From the NCBI RefSeq assembly GCF_902498785.1, contig NZ_LR701494.1:434001-498000 (forward strand): a stretch of DNA of 64,000 nucleotides. The letters run 5' to 3'. The notes below the pieces were generated by a model. The model was not told the origin of the DNA. It searched no databases and worked only from the letters and a program-made list of their open reading frames with translations. Of this stretch, positions 1 through 9,900 are shown one piece after another. Origin of the DNA: Sphingomonas sp. EC-HK361 (GTDB lineage: Bacteria > Pseudomonadota > Alphaproteobacteria > Sphingomonadales > Sphingomonadaceae). Within the stretch, counting starts at the first letter, position 1, and each line of letters begins with the position of its first letter. A program made the translations under genes and the position numbers.

Positions 1-330
1 GACTTGCTGGCGCGCGAAATAGAGGTCGGTCTTGTCGGTGAAGATCGCTGTGACCTGGCTGAAGCCGTTGCGCGAGATGGATCGCGTCGTCTCCAGGCCG
101 GGAATGCCGGCGAGCGAAATTTCGACCGGATAGGTGACGAGTTTCTCGATCTCGACCGGTGAAAGCCGCGGATCGACGGTGTTGATCTGGACCTGTTTCG
201 TAGTGATGTCGGGCACCGCGTCGATCGGCAGCTTGGTAAGCTGCCAGACACCGAGGCCGGCGATGACGAGGAAGAGCGCGAGCACCGTCCAGCGTGCGCG
301 GACGGAAAGCGCCATGAGGTTCGCTATCAT
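1..330 (-). CDS. czcA: CzcA-type RND metal efflux pump, N-terminal part (cut by window start)
   Basis: This is the first 110 codons of an inner-membrane heavy-metal RND pump, which exports divalent cations in exchange for protons. The visible part contains the first membrane helix and the start of the periplasmic porter domain, with the family motifs KLPIDAVPDIT and PVEIEKLVTYPVE. It is clearly paralogous to the complete CzcA at 6946-10227 but not identical to it. The ATG at 330 lies three bases after the czcB stop codon, so it is the last gene of a czcCBA operon read leftward. The rest of the gene is outside the window. Family assignment is firm; the metal (Co, Zn, Cd or Ni) is inferred only from the family. 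Confidence 0.93.
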   Translation of the reverse strand, partial: MIANLMALSVRARWTVLALFLVIAGLGVWQLTKLPIDAVPDITTKQVQINTVDPRLSPVEIEKLVTYPVEISLAGIPGLETTRSISRNGFSQVTAIFTDKTDLYFARQQV

Positions 331-333
331 GGT

Positions 334-1515
334 CTATTCTTCCTCGCCCGCGCCCTTGCCGAGTTCGGCCTTGAGCAGGAATGCATTCTTGGTCGCGACC
401 TGGCTGCCGTCCGGCAGACCCTTGAGGATCTCGACACGGCCGTTGCTGCGTTGGCCGATTGTGACCGTTTGCGCGCGGAAGCCTTTCGCGGTGCGGACGA
501 ACACCACGTCGCGCCCTTCGAGCGATTGCACCGCGTCTTCCGGCACGACGATCGCGTTCGAGGTATCGCCGCGGCTAGGTAGCAGCCGCACCCTTACCGC
601 GAGGCCTGGTTGAAGCGCGCCGGGAACATCGAGGACCGCCGTCGCCGAGCGGGTCTCGCTCGCCAGCCCCGGCGTGACCGCACGCACCCGCGCATCGATC
701 GTGCGCCCATCGGCCAACTCGATGATGGCACGGTCGCCGGGCGAGAGCCGCTGCGCGTCCCCCGGTCCGACCGCTGCCTCGATCTGCACCTTCGAGGCAT
801 CCGCGACGCGCATCAGCTCGGTTTCGGGCTGCACGAACGCGCCTAGGGTGGCGCTCTCGGCCGTGACGCGTCCCGAGATCGGGCTAGTCACGATCACGCC
901 TCGACCATCTGCTGTTACACGGGCAGCACCCGCCGCCACGCTCGCGCGCCGCGCTTCCGCTGCGGCCGATGCCGCTTCGGCCTGCGCCTGTTCCAGCTCC
1001 ACTCGCGCCGACACCTTCTGGCGATAGAGGTAGCTTTCTCGCGCGAGCGCCTTCTGCGCCAGCGTCGACTTGGCCGCTGCTGCGGTGCGATCGGCCGCGA
1101 TCTGCGCCGCCTCGCGGCTTTCGACGATCGCCAACGTTTCGCCGGCGCGGACCGGATCGCCAAGCCGCTTCATCAGCCGCGTGACGGCACCGGCTGCGCG
1201 CGCGGTGACAATCGCCTCGCCCTGCGGTGAGGCGTTCACCGTCGCCTGCGCGACAATCTCTGCGCCAAGCCCGCCGGACCGGATCGTCTCGGTCGCGATT
1301 CCTGCCTGGTCGATCGCCTGCGCGGTCATCGTCAAGGTATCCGGGGCTTTTTCTTCCGGGGCAGCGGCGGTGCTGTTGCCGGTCGCGGCTTCAGTCGTGG
1401 CGGGCTGGTCGGCGCTGCACCGCGCGACGGCGAAGCCGCCGAGCGCGGCGACGAGGGCAATGGCGGCACCGCCGCCCAGCAGGCGCCGCTTCTGGTTAGC
1501 GTCCTGATCGATCAT
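334..1515 (-). CDS. czcB: CzcB-type periplasmic adaptor (membrane fusion protein)
   Basis: The 393-residue protein links the RND pump to the outer-membrane channel. A membrane-anchoring helix lies near residues 12-32. A barrel-sandwich/hairpin region with a long Ala-rich coiled coil follows, then beta-barrel segments, and the tail ends in EEE. I chose the ATG at 1515 because it forms an ATGA overlap with the czcC stop codon. Starting further upstream would add an arginine-rich stretch read out of frame through czcC. It is paralogous to the CzcB at 5770-6942, including the shared end LLKAELGKGAGEEE. It is the middle gene of a leftward czcCBA operon. Confidence 0.92.
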   Translation of the reverse strand: MIDQDANQKRRLLGGGAAIALVAALGGFAVARCSADQPATTEAATGNSTAAAPEEKAPDTLTMTAQAIDQAGIATETIRSGGLGAEIVAQATVNASPQGEAIVTARAAGAVTRLMKRLGDPVRAGETLAIVESREAAQIAADRTAAAAKSTLAQKALARESYLYRQKVSARVELEQAQAEAASAAAEARRASVAAGAARVTADGRGVIVTSPISGRVTAESATLGAFVQPETELMRVADASKVQIEAAVGPGDAQRLSPGDRAIIELADGRTIDARVRAVTPGLASETRSATAVLDVPGALQPGLAVRVRLLPSRGDTSNAIVVPEDAVQSLEGRDVVFVRTAKGFRAQTVTIGQRSNGRVEILKGLPDGSQVATKNAFLLKAELGKGAGEEE

Positions 1516-2858
1516 CGATTGTCTCCAGAAGAGGGGGCCGGCGTCGTGAGCCGGTCGAGCCGCGCCTGTGCGTCGTGATAAGCCGCGAGGGCATCGACGT
1601 AGGTCTGGCGGGTCTGTGACAGGGTGCGCTCGGCATCGAGGAGCGCGATCTGGTCGAACTTGCCCTGCGCCCATCCAATCCGCGCAATGCGGGCGGCTTC
1701 CTGCGCCGCGGCGAGACCGGGACCACCGGCCGCACGAGCAGTCGCGGCGGCATTCGCCACTTCCGTTTGTGCGCTGGCAATGGCCTGGCGGGTGTCGATC
1801 AGCGCGAGATTGCGCTGCGCGAGCGCCACCGTCTGTTCTGATCGCGACTGCGCCACGAACGCACTGCCGTTGTTAAATAGCGGGATCGGAATCGAGATGC
1901 CGACCACCGCGGCGGTGTCACCCGTTGCCTTTAACCGCCGGGCGAAGGTGCTGACGGTCAGGTCCGGCACGCGGAGCGACCGCGCGACGCGCACTTGTGC
2001 GTCGGCGGTGCGAACGTCGGCTTCCGCCGCCGCAAGCGTCAGGGTACCCTCGACCTCGGTCGGGCGCGGCGGGCCATAGCCGTCGATCCGTTCGAACCAT
2101 GCGCGATCAAGCGGGCCGTCGATCGGACCGGAGAGCAAGGTCGCGAGATTGGCTCGCGCGGCCTGTGCCTGCCGCGCCGCGCTGTCGGCAGCGACTTGTG
2201 CGTTGATCCGCAGCACATCGGCGCGTTGCTGCTCGATCGGCCCAACGTCGCCAACCTGGACGCGGTCGCTGGCGATGCGAAACGCATTGTTGGCGATGCT
2301 CGCCTGCTCACCCAGCACTTCGGCGCGCCGCTCGGCTGCCGCTGCTTCGATATAGAGCTGGGTGATCCGCAGCCGCAGGTCGGCGCGCGCGATTTCGGTC
2401 TGAACCTGCGCCCGCGTTAGGCGTGCGGTCGCCAGGGCTACGCGCGCCGGACGTTTGCCGCCAAGTTCGAGAGGCAGGGCGACGCCGACCGTCGTTTCGG
2501 AGCTGCGCAGCCCCTTATAGGCGCCCGTCCCGGCGATGTTTTCGACCTGGGCCTGCACTTCGGGATTGGGACGCAAGCCGGCGACGCGCCGGGCGGCCGT
2601 GGCGGCATCGACGCTGGCGCTCGCCGCCGCGACCGACGGCAACGCCGACGTCGAGCTGGCCCCCGAACTTGAAGACGCGGCAGAACTGGCGGTGGCAGAC
2701 GGCACACCGCCGGCTGCGAGTGCGCTTTCGAGCGAAAATGCGCCCATCGCCTGAGGTGAAGCGGTCGCTGCCGGGAAGCCCGGCGGCGGTGCCGTCTGCG
2801 CGCCCGCTGTATCGGCGAGCGACGCCGCAGCCAGCACGGCCGCGATGATACGATGCAT
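1512..2858 (-). CDS. czcC: CzcC-type outer-membrane efflux protein (TolC family)
   Basis: The 448-residue outer-membrane factor completes the tripartite czcCBA exporter. A signal peptide ending near TAGAQ is followed by the two helical-repeat halves of the OEP/TolC fold; motifs such as LRPNPEV and VALPLELGGKR are shared with the second CzcC at 4430. The ATG at 2858 follows an AGGAG-like ribosome site and precedes the signal peptide. Residues about 60-95 form an unusual Ala/Ser-rich low-complexity insert that the second copy lacks. The stop overlaps the czcB start (ATGA). The His-rich gene upstream is probably in the same transcript. Confidence 0.92.
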   Translation of the reverse strand: MHRIIAAVLAAASLADTAGAQTAPPPGFPAATASPQAMGAFSLESALAAGGVPSATASSAASSSSGASSTSALPSVAAASASVDAATAARRVAGLRPNPEVQAQVENIAGTGAYKGLRSSETTVGVALPLELGGKRPARVALATARLTRAQVQTEIARADLRLRITQLYIEAAAAERRAEVLGEQASIANNAFRIASDRVQVGDVGPIEQQRADVLRINAQVAADSAARQAQAARANLATLLSGPIDGPLDRAWFERIDGYGPPRPTEVEGTLTLAAAEADVRTADAQVRVARSLRVPDLTVSTFARRLKATGDTAAVVGISIPIPLFNNGSAFVAQSRSEQTVALAQRNLALIDTRQAIASAQTEVANAAATARAAGGPGLAAAQEAARIARIGWAQGKFDQIALLDAERTLSQTRQTYVDALAAYHDAQARLDRLTTPAPSSGDNR

Positions 2859-2923
2859 TGATGATGTCTCCTGACGAACCGGGTCCGCCCCGCACGGCAC
2901 AGGCCGGCAGGGTCAGCGGATCG

Positions 2924-3274
2924 TCAGGCTTGCGGCGGCCTCAGCGCAGGATCGGCCGTCGAGCGCGGACGCACCGTCTCGACCAGCGGCACTGGGATCG
3001 TGCGGTGATCGCGCACGGCCGTATCGGAGACGACCTTGACCGGCGCTGCGACGTGATCGCCGTGGCAGCCGCCATGATGGTGCGGAAAAGCCTTGTCGCC
3101 ATCCGCCGGCACTTCGTCAGAATCGCCGGGCGCGTGGCCTTGGACTATTTGCTCGCCCGCCGACGTATAACCCGCGACGCTGACATCCGGACGCTCCAGC
3201 GCGTGCGCGGTCGCCGTCGTTCCCAAGGAAGCGACGAGCGTGAGGCAAGCAAGGATGTTCAGCAGGCGTCGCAC
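2924..3274 (-). CDS. Small His-rich periplasmic protein preceding czcCBA
   Basis: A putative 116-residue exported protein with a signal peptide (LLNILACLTLVASLG, cleaved near TAHA), an acidic stretch and a histidine cluster PHHHGGCHGDH that could bind metal. It ends in DPALRPPQA. I know of no named family; similar small proteins precede czc operons in sphingomonads (from memory, not searched). The GTG at 3274 was chosen because it places the signal peptide at the N-terminus; a TTG at 3319 would add 15 residues. A fragment with the same histidine cluster and the same last nine residues lies at 3862-4052 on the other strand, ahead of the second czc operon, which supports a role linked to these pumps. 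Confidence 0.7.
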   Translation of the reverse strand: MRRLLNILACLTLVASLGTTATAHALERPDVSVAGYTSAGEQIVQGHAPGDSDEVPADGDKAFPHHHGGCHGDHVAAPVKVVSDTAVRDHRTIPVPLVETVRPRSTADPALRPPQA

Positions 3275-3386
3275 GTTTGTCTTGTTAGCAGCATCGTTGT
3301 TCGTGGGATAGCGCTTCAATCTTCACAGCAGCATGGCGGGACGGCGAGACGCGCGGAGGCAAAAGCGCAGAGCTTGGCGAAAAGTA

Positions 3387-3404
3387 GGGGCGGTTGCCCG
3401 CCCC
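3387..3404 (-). terminator. Rho-independent terminator after the Cys-rich gene
   Basis: A 7-bp GC-only stem (GGGGCGG / CCGCCCC) with a four-base loop lies 11 bases after the stop codon of the leftward gene at 3416. On the minus strand it is followed by a short T-rich run (TACTTTT). Confidence 0.6.
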
Positions 3405-3415
3405 CGCCCTATGAA

Positions 3416-3604
3416 CTAGCGATGCTGTTCGGCTGAGGCGGGCGCGGCGTGGTCGCCACCCTTGGCCTCGCCACTATCACCGCAAGGGTCCGCGCTGTCT
3501 TTGCAGCACACCATATCCGGGCAGCAATCGGCCGCGATGGCGGCGAAAGCGGCGGACGAAATGGTGAGCGCGACAGCCGCGCCGATGAGCTTGAACTTCG
3601 ACAT
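3416..3604 (-). CDS. Small Cys-rich exported protein
   Basis: A 62-residue protein with an N-terminal signal sequence (KLIGAAVALTISSAAFA). The mature part is rich in cysteine, CCPDMVCC followed by a further cysteine, with scattered histidines at the end. This composition suggests periplasmic metal binding, but no named family is recognised. The ATG at 3604 follows a GGAG site at a normal distance; the upstream in-frame ATG would disrupt the signal peptide. It lies between the His-rich gene and a fragment of an iron/lead permease, within the metal-efflux cluster. Function is inferred from composition and context only. Confidence 0.65.
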   Translation of the reverse strand: MSKFKLIGAAVALTISSAAFAAIAADCCPDMVCCKDSADPCGDSGEAKGGDHAAPASAEQHR

Positions 3605-3655
3605 TCTTAGTTCTCCGAACAACAATGTGTGAGTTTGGATCGTCACATGGTTCGC

Positions 3656-3866
3656 CTAGTGAGCTGTCGCTGAGCCAGAACCCGAGCGAGATCGGTTGCG
3701 CCCGTTCCAAGCTAATCCGACCGCGATGACAACCGCCATCAGAAGTTGCGCCAGCACCGATTGCCAGGTGGGGAACACGCCTAGAACCGACAGCCGTGGC
3801 ACGTCCGTGAGCGGCGCGATGTTAATAAGGCCGGCTTCCTGGAGCGCGGCGACGCCTTTGCCGGTG
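3656..3866 (-). pseudogene. Truncated 3' end of an FTR1-type permease gene
   Basis: The minus strand encodes GKGVAALQEAGLINIAPL and continues to the end RSGSGSATAH. This matches the last 70 or so residues of the complete cytochrome c-FTR1 permease at 13278-15239, with about 85-90% of bases identical by eye. Homology stops abruptly near 3866, where it runs into a fragment of a different gene on the opposite strand. No start or upstream part is present, so this is a rearrangement relic, not a functional gene. Confidence 0.85.
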
Positions 3867-4052
3867 CCAGCCGATTCCGACAAGGGTTATCCGCACCATC
3901 ATGTGACTTGCCATGGCGACCACATCGGCGTGCCGGTGACGCCCGCCCCCGTGTTCTCGGCGAGCGCAATGCGCGTGTGCCCGCTGTCGTGGGATCAAGG
4001 GTCGATCACGCCCGCGACGAGCGACCCGGCTTTACGGCCTCCACAAGCCTGA
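3862..4052 (+). pseudogene. 3' fragment of a His-rich periplasmic protein gene
   Basis: The plus strand encodes PVPADSDKGYPHHH, then CHGDH, and ends in DPALRPPQA. This is the C-terminal half of a paralogue of the gene at 2924-3274. The signal peptide and first half are missing and replaced by the FTR1 fragment. Its position and orientation before the rightward czcC mirror the intact gene before the leftward czcC. It is therefore probably what remains of the second operon's own leader gene. Confidence 0.8.
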
Positions 4053-4112
4053 CGAACCCCTAGCACCTGTGCGCGCGCACGGGCTTCCAGGTTTGTCAGG
4101 AGACGATCATTC

Positions 4113-4342
4113 ATGTCCCGTGTCATCGCGGCCCTTATGGCCATCGCGTCAGGCGCTTCGATAGCGCAGGCGCAAACGGCCGCGCGGCCATCCCAGGCCG
4201 CTACCGATCCGCCCTTCATCCTTGAACGCGCGCTCGCACCGGGCGGCGCTGCATTCCATCCGCTGGTGGTCAGCAATGCCGGCGTGCAGGCCGTGACCGC
4301 ACGCCGGGTCGTCGTCGCCCTTCGCCCCAGTTTCGAGATGGG
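4113..4342 (+). pseudogene. czcC: Truncated czcC, N-terminal fragment
   Basis: This begins with an ATG behind a GGAGA site and encodes a signal peptide, then PPFILERALAPGGA, GVQA and VALRPSFEM. These align with PPFTLERALALGGA, GVQA and AALRPNPEI of the intact CzcC that starts at 4430. Homology ends near 4342 and the frame then runs through unrelated sequence into the promoter region of the intact czcC. It is probably non-functional, although a short secreted peptide could still be made. Confidence 0.8.
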
Positions 4343-4366
4343 AAAGCACAGCAGCGAAATTAGGGC

Positions 4367-4397
4367 TTGCTCCTCTAGAGACTGTAGGTTGCATGAG
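4367..4397 (+). promoter_or_regulatory. MerR-type promoter of the rightward czcCBA operon
   Basis: A TTGCTC -35 element and CATGAG -10 element are separated by exactly 19 bp, the overlong spacing typical of MerR-activated promoters. The spacer contains CCTCTAGAGACTGTAGG, an imperfect dyad. It resembles CCTCCAGTCGCTGTAG in the CDF promoter at 15873-15903. Both may answer to the same regulator, probably the MerR protein at 15941. Confidence 0.65.
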
Positions 4398-4429
4398 CGC
4401 AACCTGCGACATGAATCGCGGGAAATCGG

Positions 4430-5773
4430 ATGAGCAAGCACCAAGTTCGACAGAAAAGCTGGAAGAGGAAGAGCCTAGTCGCAGTTCTGCTCCTCGCATT
4501 CCCCGTGTCGGGATCACTGGCGCAGACGTCCGCACCGTCATCGGCCGTGCCTTCGGAGCCTCCCTTCACCCTTGAGCGCGCTCTGGCGCTTGGCGGCGCC
4601 GTTTCTCCTTCGATTGCGGCCGGAACTGCAGGCGTACAGGCCGCGACGGCTGGTCGCCGCGTGGCGGCGCTTCGCCCCAACCCCGAGATCGTCGTCGAAA
4701 CCGAGAACGTCGCCGGCAGCGGCGAATATCGCGGACTCCGCAGCGCGGAAACTACCGCGGGCTTGGCGCTTCCGATCGAGCTTGGCGGCAAGCGATCGGC
4801 GCGAGTCGCGGTCGCGGACGCGCAGATCGACCGGGCGCGGATCGGCGCGGCCATCGCGATCGCCGACCTCACACTCTCAATCACGCAGAGCTACATCGAG
4901 GCTGCGGCGGCCGAGCGGCGGTTGATTGTCGCACGCGAGCAAGCCGGCCTTGCGGCTGAGGGCGCGCGGGCGGCACGGGTGCGTGTGACAGCAGGCGCGG
5001 CGTCGCCGATCGAGCAACAGCGCGCCGAGGTGCTTCGCATCAACGCGGAGACCGCGGTGGAACGGGCCGCGCGCACTGCCGAGGTGGCGCGCGCGAACCT
5101 GGCGAGGCTGATCGGCCAGCCCGTGACCGGGCCGCTGGATACGGCTTGGTTCGAGCGGATCGGCGGCTACGGACCCACCCAGCTTATCTCGGCCGAGGGC
5201 ACGCTGGCGCTGGCAGCGGCCAATGCTGACGCGCGCACCGCGAGCGCCCAGGTCCGGCTCGCGCGGGCGCAGCGCATCCCCGACGTGACGGTGAGCGCGA
5301 GCGCGCGCCGACTTGAGGCAACGAACGATGTGGCGGCGGTATTCGGCGTGTCGGTCCCCTTTCCGGTGTTCAACAATGGTCGCGCGGCCATTGCCCAGGC
5401 CCAGGCACAGGCAACCCAGGCGGAGGCGCTACGCCGGGTGGCGTTGCTAGAGGCCGATCGGTCGATCGCGAGCGCGCAGGCCGAGCTTGCCAATGCCGCG
5501 ACGACAGCGCGCACGGCGGGAGGACCGGCGCTGACCGCAGCCGCGGAGGCCGCCCGCATCGCACGCCTCGGCTACGCGGCGGGCAAGTTCAGCCAACTCG
5601 ATCTTTTGGAGGCCGAGCGGACGCTTCGCGAAACGCGCGCCGCAGCGATCGACGCCCTTGCCACATACCGCGACGCGGAGGCCCGCCTGGCGCGGCTCAC
5701 CGCGCCAGCCACCCTATCGGCCGAGCAGACGCCCTCGAGTGCGCGCCCCGCCATCCCCGGAGATATTCGATGA
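4430..5773 (+). CDS. czcC: CzcC-type outer-membrane efflux protein (second copy)
   Basis: The 447-residue TolC-family channel is the first gene of the rightward czcCBA operon. A basic, hydrophobic leader (KSWKRKSLVAVLLLAFPVSG) is cleaved near SLAQ. It is followed by two OEP repeats with AALRPNPEIVVETENVAGSG and LALPIELGGKRSARVAVA. It lacks the Ala/Ser-rich insert of the leftward copy. A MerR-type promoter ends about 30 bases upstream of the ATG, and a truncated czcC start lies just before that promoter. The stop overlaps the czcB start as ATGA. Confidence 0.93.
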   Translation: MSKHQVRQKSWKRKSLVAVLLLAFPVSGSLAQTSAPSSAVPSEPPFTLERALALGGAVSPSIAAGTAGVQAATAGRRVAALRPNPEIVVETENVAGSGEYRGLRSAETTAGLALPIELGGKRSARVAVADAQIDRARIGAAIAIADLTLSITQSYIEAAAAERRLIVAREQAGLAAEGARAARVRVTAGAASPIEQQRAEVLRINAETAVERAARTAEVARANLARLIGQPVTGPLDTAWFERIGGYGPTQLISAEGTLALAAANADARTASAQVRLARAQRIPDVTVSASARRLEATNDVAAVFGVSVPFPVFNNGRAAIAQAQAQATQAEALRRVALLEADRSIASAQAELANAATTARTAGGPALTAAAEAARIARLGYAAGKFSQLDLLEAERTLRETRAAAIDALATYRDAEARLARLTAPATLSAEQTPSSARPAIPGDIR

Positions 5774-6942
5774 TCTTATCTGACAAGCGTTTGTTGGGCG
5801 GCGTGGCAGCGGCGGTGCTCGTTGCGGCGGCGGGCGGGTTCACCGTCGCACGATGGACGGCCGACACCCCGGCCGCGCCCGCGCCCGAGGGTGGCAAGTC
5901 CGAGGCGGCCGAAGCGGAGGCGGCGCCGAGCGATACGCTCCCGATGAGCGCCGAGATGATGAAGAGAACGGGCGTCACCACCGAAACCGTCAATCCAGGC
6001 GGGTTGGCGGCCGAGATCGTGGCCCAGGCGACGGTCGCACCGTCGCCCACGGGCGAGGCGATCGTGACGGCGCGCGCGGGGGGCGCGGTGACGCGGGTAT
6101 TCAAACGATTGGGCGATCCTGTCAGACGCGGCGAGGCGCTGGCGATCGTCGAAAGCCGCGACGCCGCCCAGATCGCGGCCGACCGGACAGCGGCCGCGGC
6201 GAAAGCGACTCTTGCCCAACGCAACCTTGCGCGCGAACGCTATCTTTACGGCCAAAAGGTCTCGCCGCGTGTTGACCTCGAAACGGCGCAGGCGGAAGCC
6301 GCATCAGCGGCGGCCGAGGCGCGGCGTGCGAGCGTCGCGGCAGGAGCGGCCAATGTCACCAGCGACGGGCGCGGCGTCGTCGTCGCCTCTCCAATCGCGG
6401 GACGCGTGACATCGGAAAATGTCAGCCTGGGCGCGTTCGTGCAACCGGAGACCGAGTTGTTCCGCGTCGCCGATTCCAGTCAGATACAGATCGAGGCGGC
6501 GGTTGGACCTGCGGACGCGCAGCGGCTCGCGCCTGGTGACAGGGCGATCATCGACCTGCCAGACGGATCCACGACCAGCGCCCGTGTTCGCGCCGTGACG
6601 CCGACCTTGAGCGGCGAAACTCGCGCTGCGACCGCGGTGCTCGACGTGATCGGCGGTCGGCTTCAGCCGGGCTTGGCCGTGCGCGTGCGGCTGTTTCCGA
6701 GCCGCAGCGGTGCATCGACCGCGATCGTGGTGCCCGAGGAGGCGGTGCAATCGCTCAATGCTCGCGACGTGGTGTTCGTCCGCACGCCCAAGGGGTTCAA
6801 AGCCGTCCCCGTCACCACCGGGCAGCGCAGCGCCGGCCGCATCGAGATCGTGTCCGGTCTCGCATCGGGTCAGACCATCGCCACCAAGAACGCATTCCTG
6901 CTCAAGGCCGAACTCGGCAAGGGCGCGGGCGAGGAAGAATAA
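5770..6942 (+). CDS. czcB: CzcB-type periplasmic adaptor (second copy)
   Basis: The 390-residue membrane-fusion protein bridges CzcA and CzcC. It has one N-terminal anchor helix near residues 9-29 (LGGVAAAVLVAAAGGFTVARW). An acidic Ala-rich linker follows, then a lipoyl-like half motif (VTARAGGAVTRVFKRLGD), an alpha-helical hairpin and a C-terminal barrel. No His-rich metal-binding extension of the Cupriavidus CzcB type is visible. It starts inside the czcC stop codon and ends four bases before the czcA ATG, so translation is probably coupled. Confidence 0.93.
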   Translation: MILSDKRLLGGVAAAVLVAAAGGFTVARWTADTPAAPAPEGGKSEAAEAEAAPSDTLPMSAEMMKRTGVTTETVNPGGLAAEIVAQATVAPSPTGEAIVTARAGGAVTRVFKRLGDPVRRGEALAIVESRDAAQIAADRTAAAAKATLAQRNLARERYLYGQKVSPRVDLETAQAEAASAAAEARRASVAAGAANVTSDGRGVVVASPIAGRVTSENVSLGAFVQPETELFRVADSSQIQIEAAVGPADAQRLAPGDRAIIDLPDGSTTSARVRAVTPTLSGETRAATAVLDVIGGRLQPGLAVRVRLFPSRSGASTAIVVPEEAVQSLNARDVVFVRTPKGFKAVPVTTGQRSAGRIEIVSGLASGQTIATKNAFLLKAELGKGAGEEE

Positions 6943-6945
6943 CAG

Positions 6946-9900
6946 ATGATCGTCAATCTCATTGCGCTGGCTGTCCGCGCGCGTTGGGCGGTTCTGTTCA
7001 TAATTTTGGGGATCGCCGGCATCGGTGTTTGGCAGCTCACCAAGCTGCCGATCGACGCCGTGCCCGACATCACCAACAACCAGGTGCAGATCAACACGGT
7101 CGATCGGCGTCTTTCGCCGGTCGAAATGGAAAAGCTCGTCACTTATCCGATCGAGACCGCGCTTGCCGGCATCCCCGGCCTAGAGACGACCCGATCGATT
7201 TCGCGCAACGGTTTCAGCCAGGTCAGTGCGATCTTCTCCGAAGGCACTGACCTCTATTTCGCGCGGCAGCAGGTAGGCGAGCGGCTGACCCAGGCGCGCG
7301 ACACGCTTCCCGATGGTGTCCAGCCGCAGATCGGCCCCGTGACCACCGGGCTCGGCGAAATCGTGATGTATACGGTCCGCTTCGCCAATCCGGGAGGAAA
7401 AGGAGCCAGGAGCGCGAACGGCCAGCCCGGCTGGCAGTCTGACGGGAGCTATCTGACGCCGGAAGGCGAGCGGCTGACCAACGAGGTTGAACAAGCCGGA
7501 TACCTGCGCACCGTGCAGGACTGGATCGTCCGGCCGCAGCTACGTTCTGTTCCCGGCGTGGCCGGCGTCGACTCGATCGGCGGATATGCCAAGACGTTCG
7601 TGGTCGAACCCGATCCGGTGAAGCTCTCCACCTACGGCATCTCCTACAGCGAGCTTGGTGAGGCTCTGGAGAACGCCAATCTGGCGGTAGGCGCTAACTA
7701 CTATAATCGCGGCGGTGAAGGCTATCTCGTGCGCCTCGACGCGCGGGTGCGCTCGGTGGACGAGATCAAGAACGCCGTCGCTGCCACCCGAGGCGGCGTG
7801 CCGATCACGGTGGGACAGATCGCCAACGTTGAGAGCGGGGGCGATCTTCGCACCGGCGGGGGCAGCGTGAACGGCAAGGAAGCCGTGATCGGCACCGTTT
7901 TGATGTTGATCGGCCAAAACAGTCGGATCGTCGCGCAGGACGTGGCCGCGAAGCTGGATCAGATCGGGAAAACATTGCCGCCGGGCGTCGAAGTCGAGAT
8001 CGTGCTCGATCGCGCCAAGCTCGTCAGTGCCACGGTCGCGACGGTCGAACGTAACCTGACCGAGGGCGCGATCCTTGTTGCCGCGGCGCTATTTCTGTTG
8101 CTCGGCAATTGGCGCGCGGCGCTGATCGCGGTGCTCGTGATCCCGTTCTCGTTCCTGATGATGGCGATGGGGATGAACGCCTTTCGCGTCCCCGGAAACC
8201 TGATGAGCCTGGGCGCGCTCGACTTCGGCCTGATCGTCGATGGCGCGGTCATCATCATCGAAAACTGCCTGGCGAGGCTCGCGCACCGGCAGGAGCATGA
8301 GGGGCGGCTCCTCACCCTTCGCGAGCGGCTTGAGGAGACCATGCGGGCCTCCCAGGAGATGATTAAGCCCACCGTGTTCGGGCAGGCAATCATCCTGCTC
8401 GCGTTCGCGCCGCTGCTCATGTTCACCGGCGTTGAGGGCAAGACCTTCTCGCCGATGGCGATCACGATCATGCTCGCGCTTGTCGCCGCGTTCATCCTCG
8501 CGCTGACCTTCGTGCCCGCGATGGTCGCGCTGCTGATCCGGGGCCGCGTCGCCGAGAAGGAAGTGTGGCTGATCGCCAAGACCAAGGCACGCTATCTACC
8601 GCTCCTCGACAAGGCAATTGCGCGCCCGTGGCCGTTCATCCTTGGCGGCCTGGCATTCTTTCTGGCGGCGATCCCCGCGTTCGGGCTTCTGGGAAGCGAG
8701 TTCATCCCCCAGCTCGACGAGAAGAACATCGCGCTCGCGTCCACACGCGTGCCATCCGTCAGCCTGGAACAGTCGTTGGTGATGCAGCGCGAGGTTGAAG
8801 CGGCCGTCACCAAGCTGCCCGAGGTCGAATTGATGTTCTCGAAAACCGGCACGGCCGAGGTCGCGACCGACCCCATGCCGCAGAATATGTCGGACGGGTA
8901 TGTAATTCTTAAGCCGCAGGATCAGTGGCCGGCAGGCGTCCATACCAAAGCGGACGTGATCGAGCGGATTGAGAAAGCGTCTCGGGGTCAGCTCGGTCAG
9001 CTCTACGAGATGAGCCAGCCGATCCAGCTCCGCTTCAACGAGCTGATCGCCGGCGTGCGCGGAGACGTCGCGATCAAGCTCTACGGCGACGATCTCGACA
9101 AGATGGCGCAGACCGCTGGCGAGATGGTCCGCATTCTACAGTCGATCCCCGGAGCGGGCAGCGTCAAGGCCGACCAGGTTGGCGGTGCGCCCACGCTCGA
9201 CGTCAAGCTCGATCGCGCCGCCATCGCGCGCTACGGCCTGACGGTTAGGGAAGTCGCCGATACCGTCTCCGCGGCGTTGGGCGGTCGCGAATCCGGGTTG
9301 CTCTACGAGGGCGACCGGCGGTTCGACATCACCGTGCGGGTGCCCGAGGCTACACGAATCAACCTCGATGAAATTCAGGCGCTACCGGTGTTGCTGCCCA
9401 GCGAAGCCGGCCAAGCGCGCCAGCAGGTGCCGCTTGCCCAGGTGGCGCAGATACGCGTCACCGAGGGGCTGAATGAGATCAGGCGCGAGAACGGCAAACG
9501 TCGCCTCGCCATCCAGGTCAACCTCTTAGGTCGCGATGCCGGGTCGTTCGTCACAGAGGCACAAGCCAAGATCGCGCGGGTGAAGCTGCCTGCCGGTTAT
9601 TATCTTGAATGGGGCGGACAGTTCCAGAGCCTCCAGGATGCGAGCCGCAGGCTCGCGGTCGTGGTGCCCTTGTGCTTCCTTGCCATCTTCGGGTTGCTTT
9701 ACATGGCGTTGGGCGGGTTCGCGCGCGCCGGGGCGGTATTCTTGGCCGTGCCCTTAGGGCTGGCGGGCGGTGTGTTCACGCTCGCGCTGACCGGCATCGC
9801 CTTTTCGGTGTCGGCCGCGGTCGGGTTCATCTGCCTTGCCGGCGTTGCCGTGCTGAACGGACTGGTCGTGATGACCGCGATCCGGGAGCGTATCGAGAAC

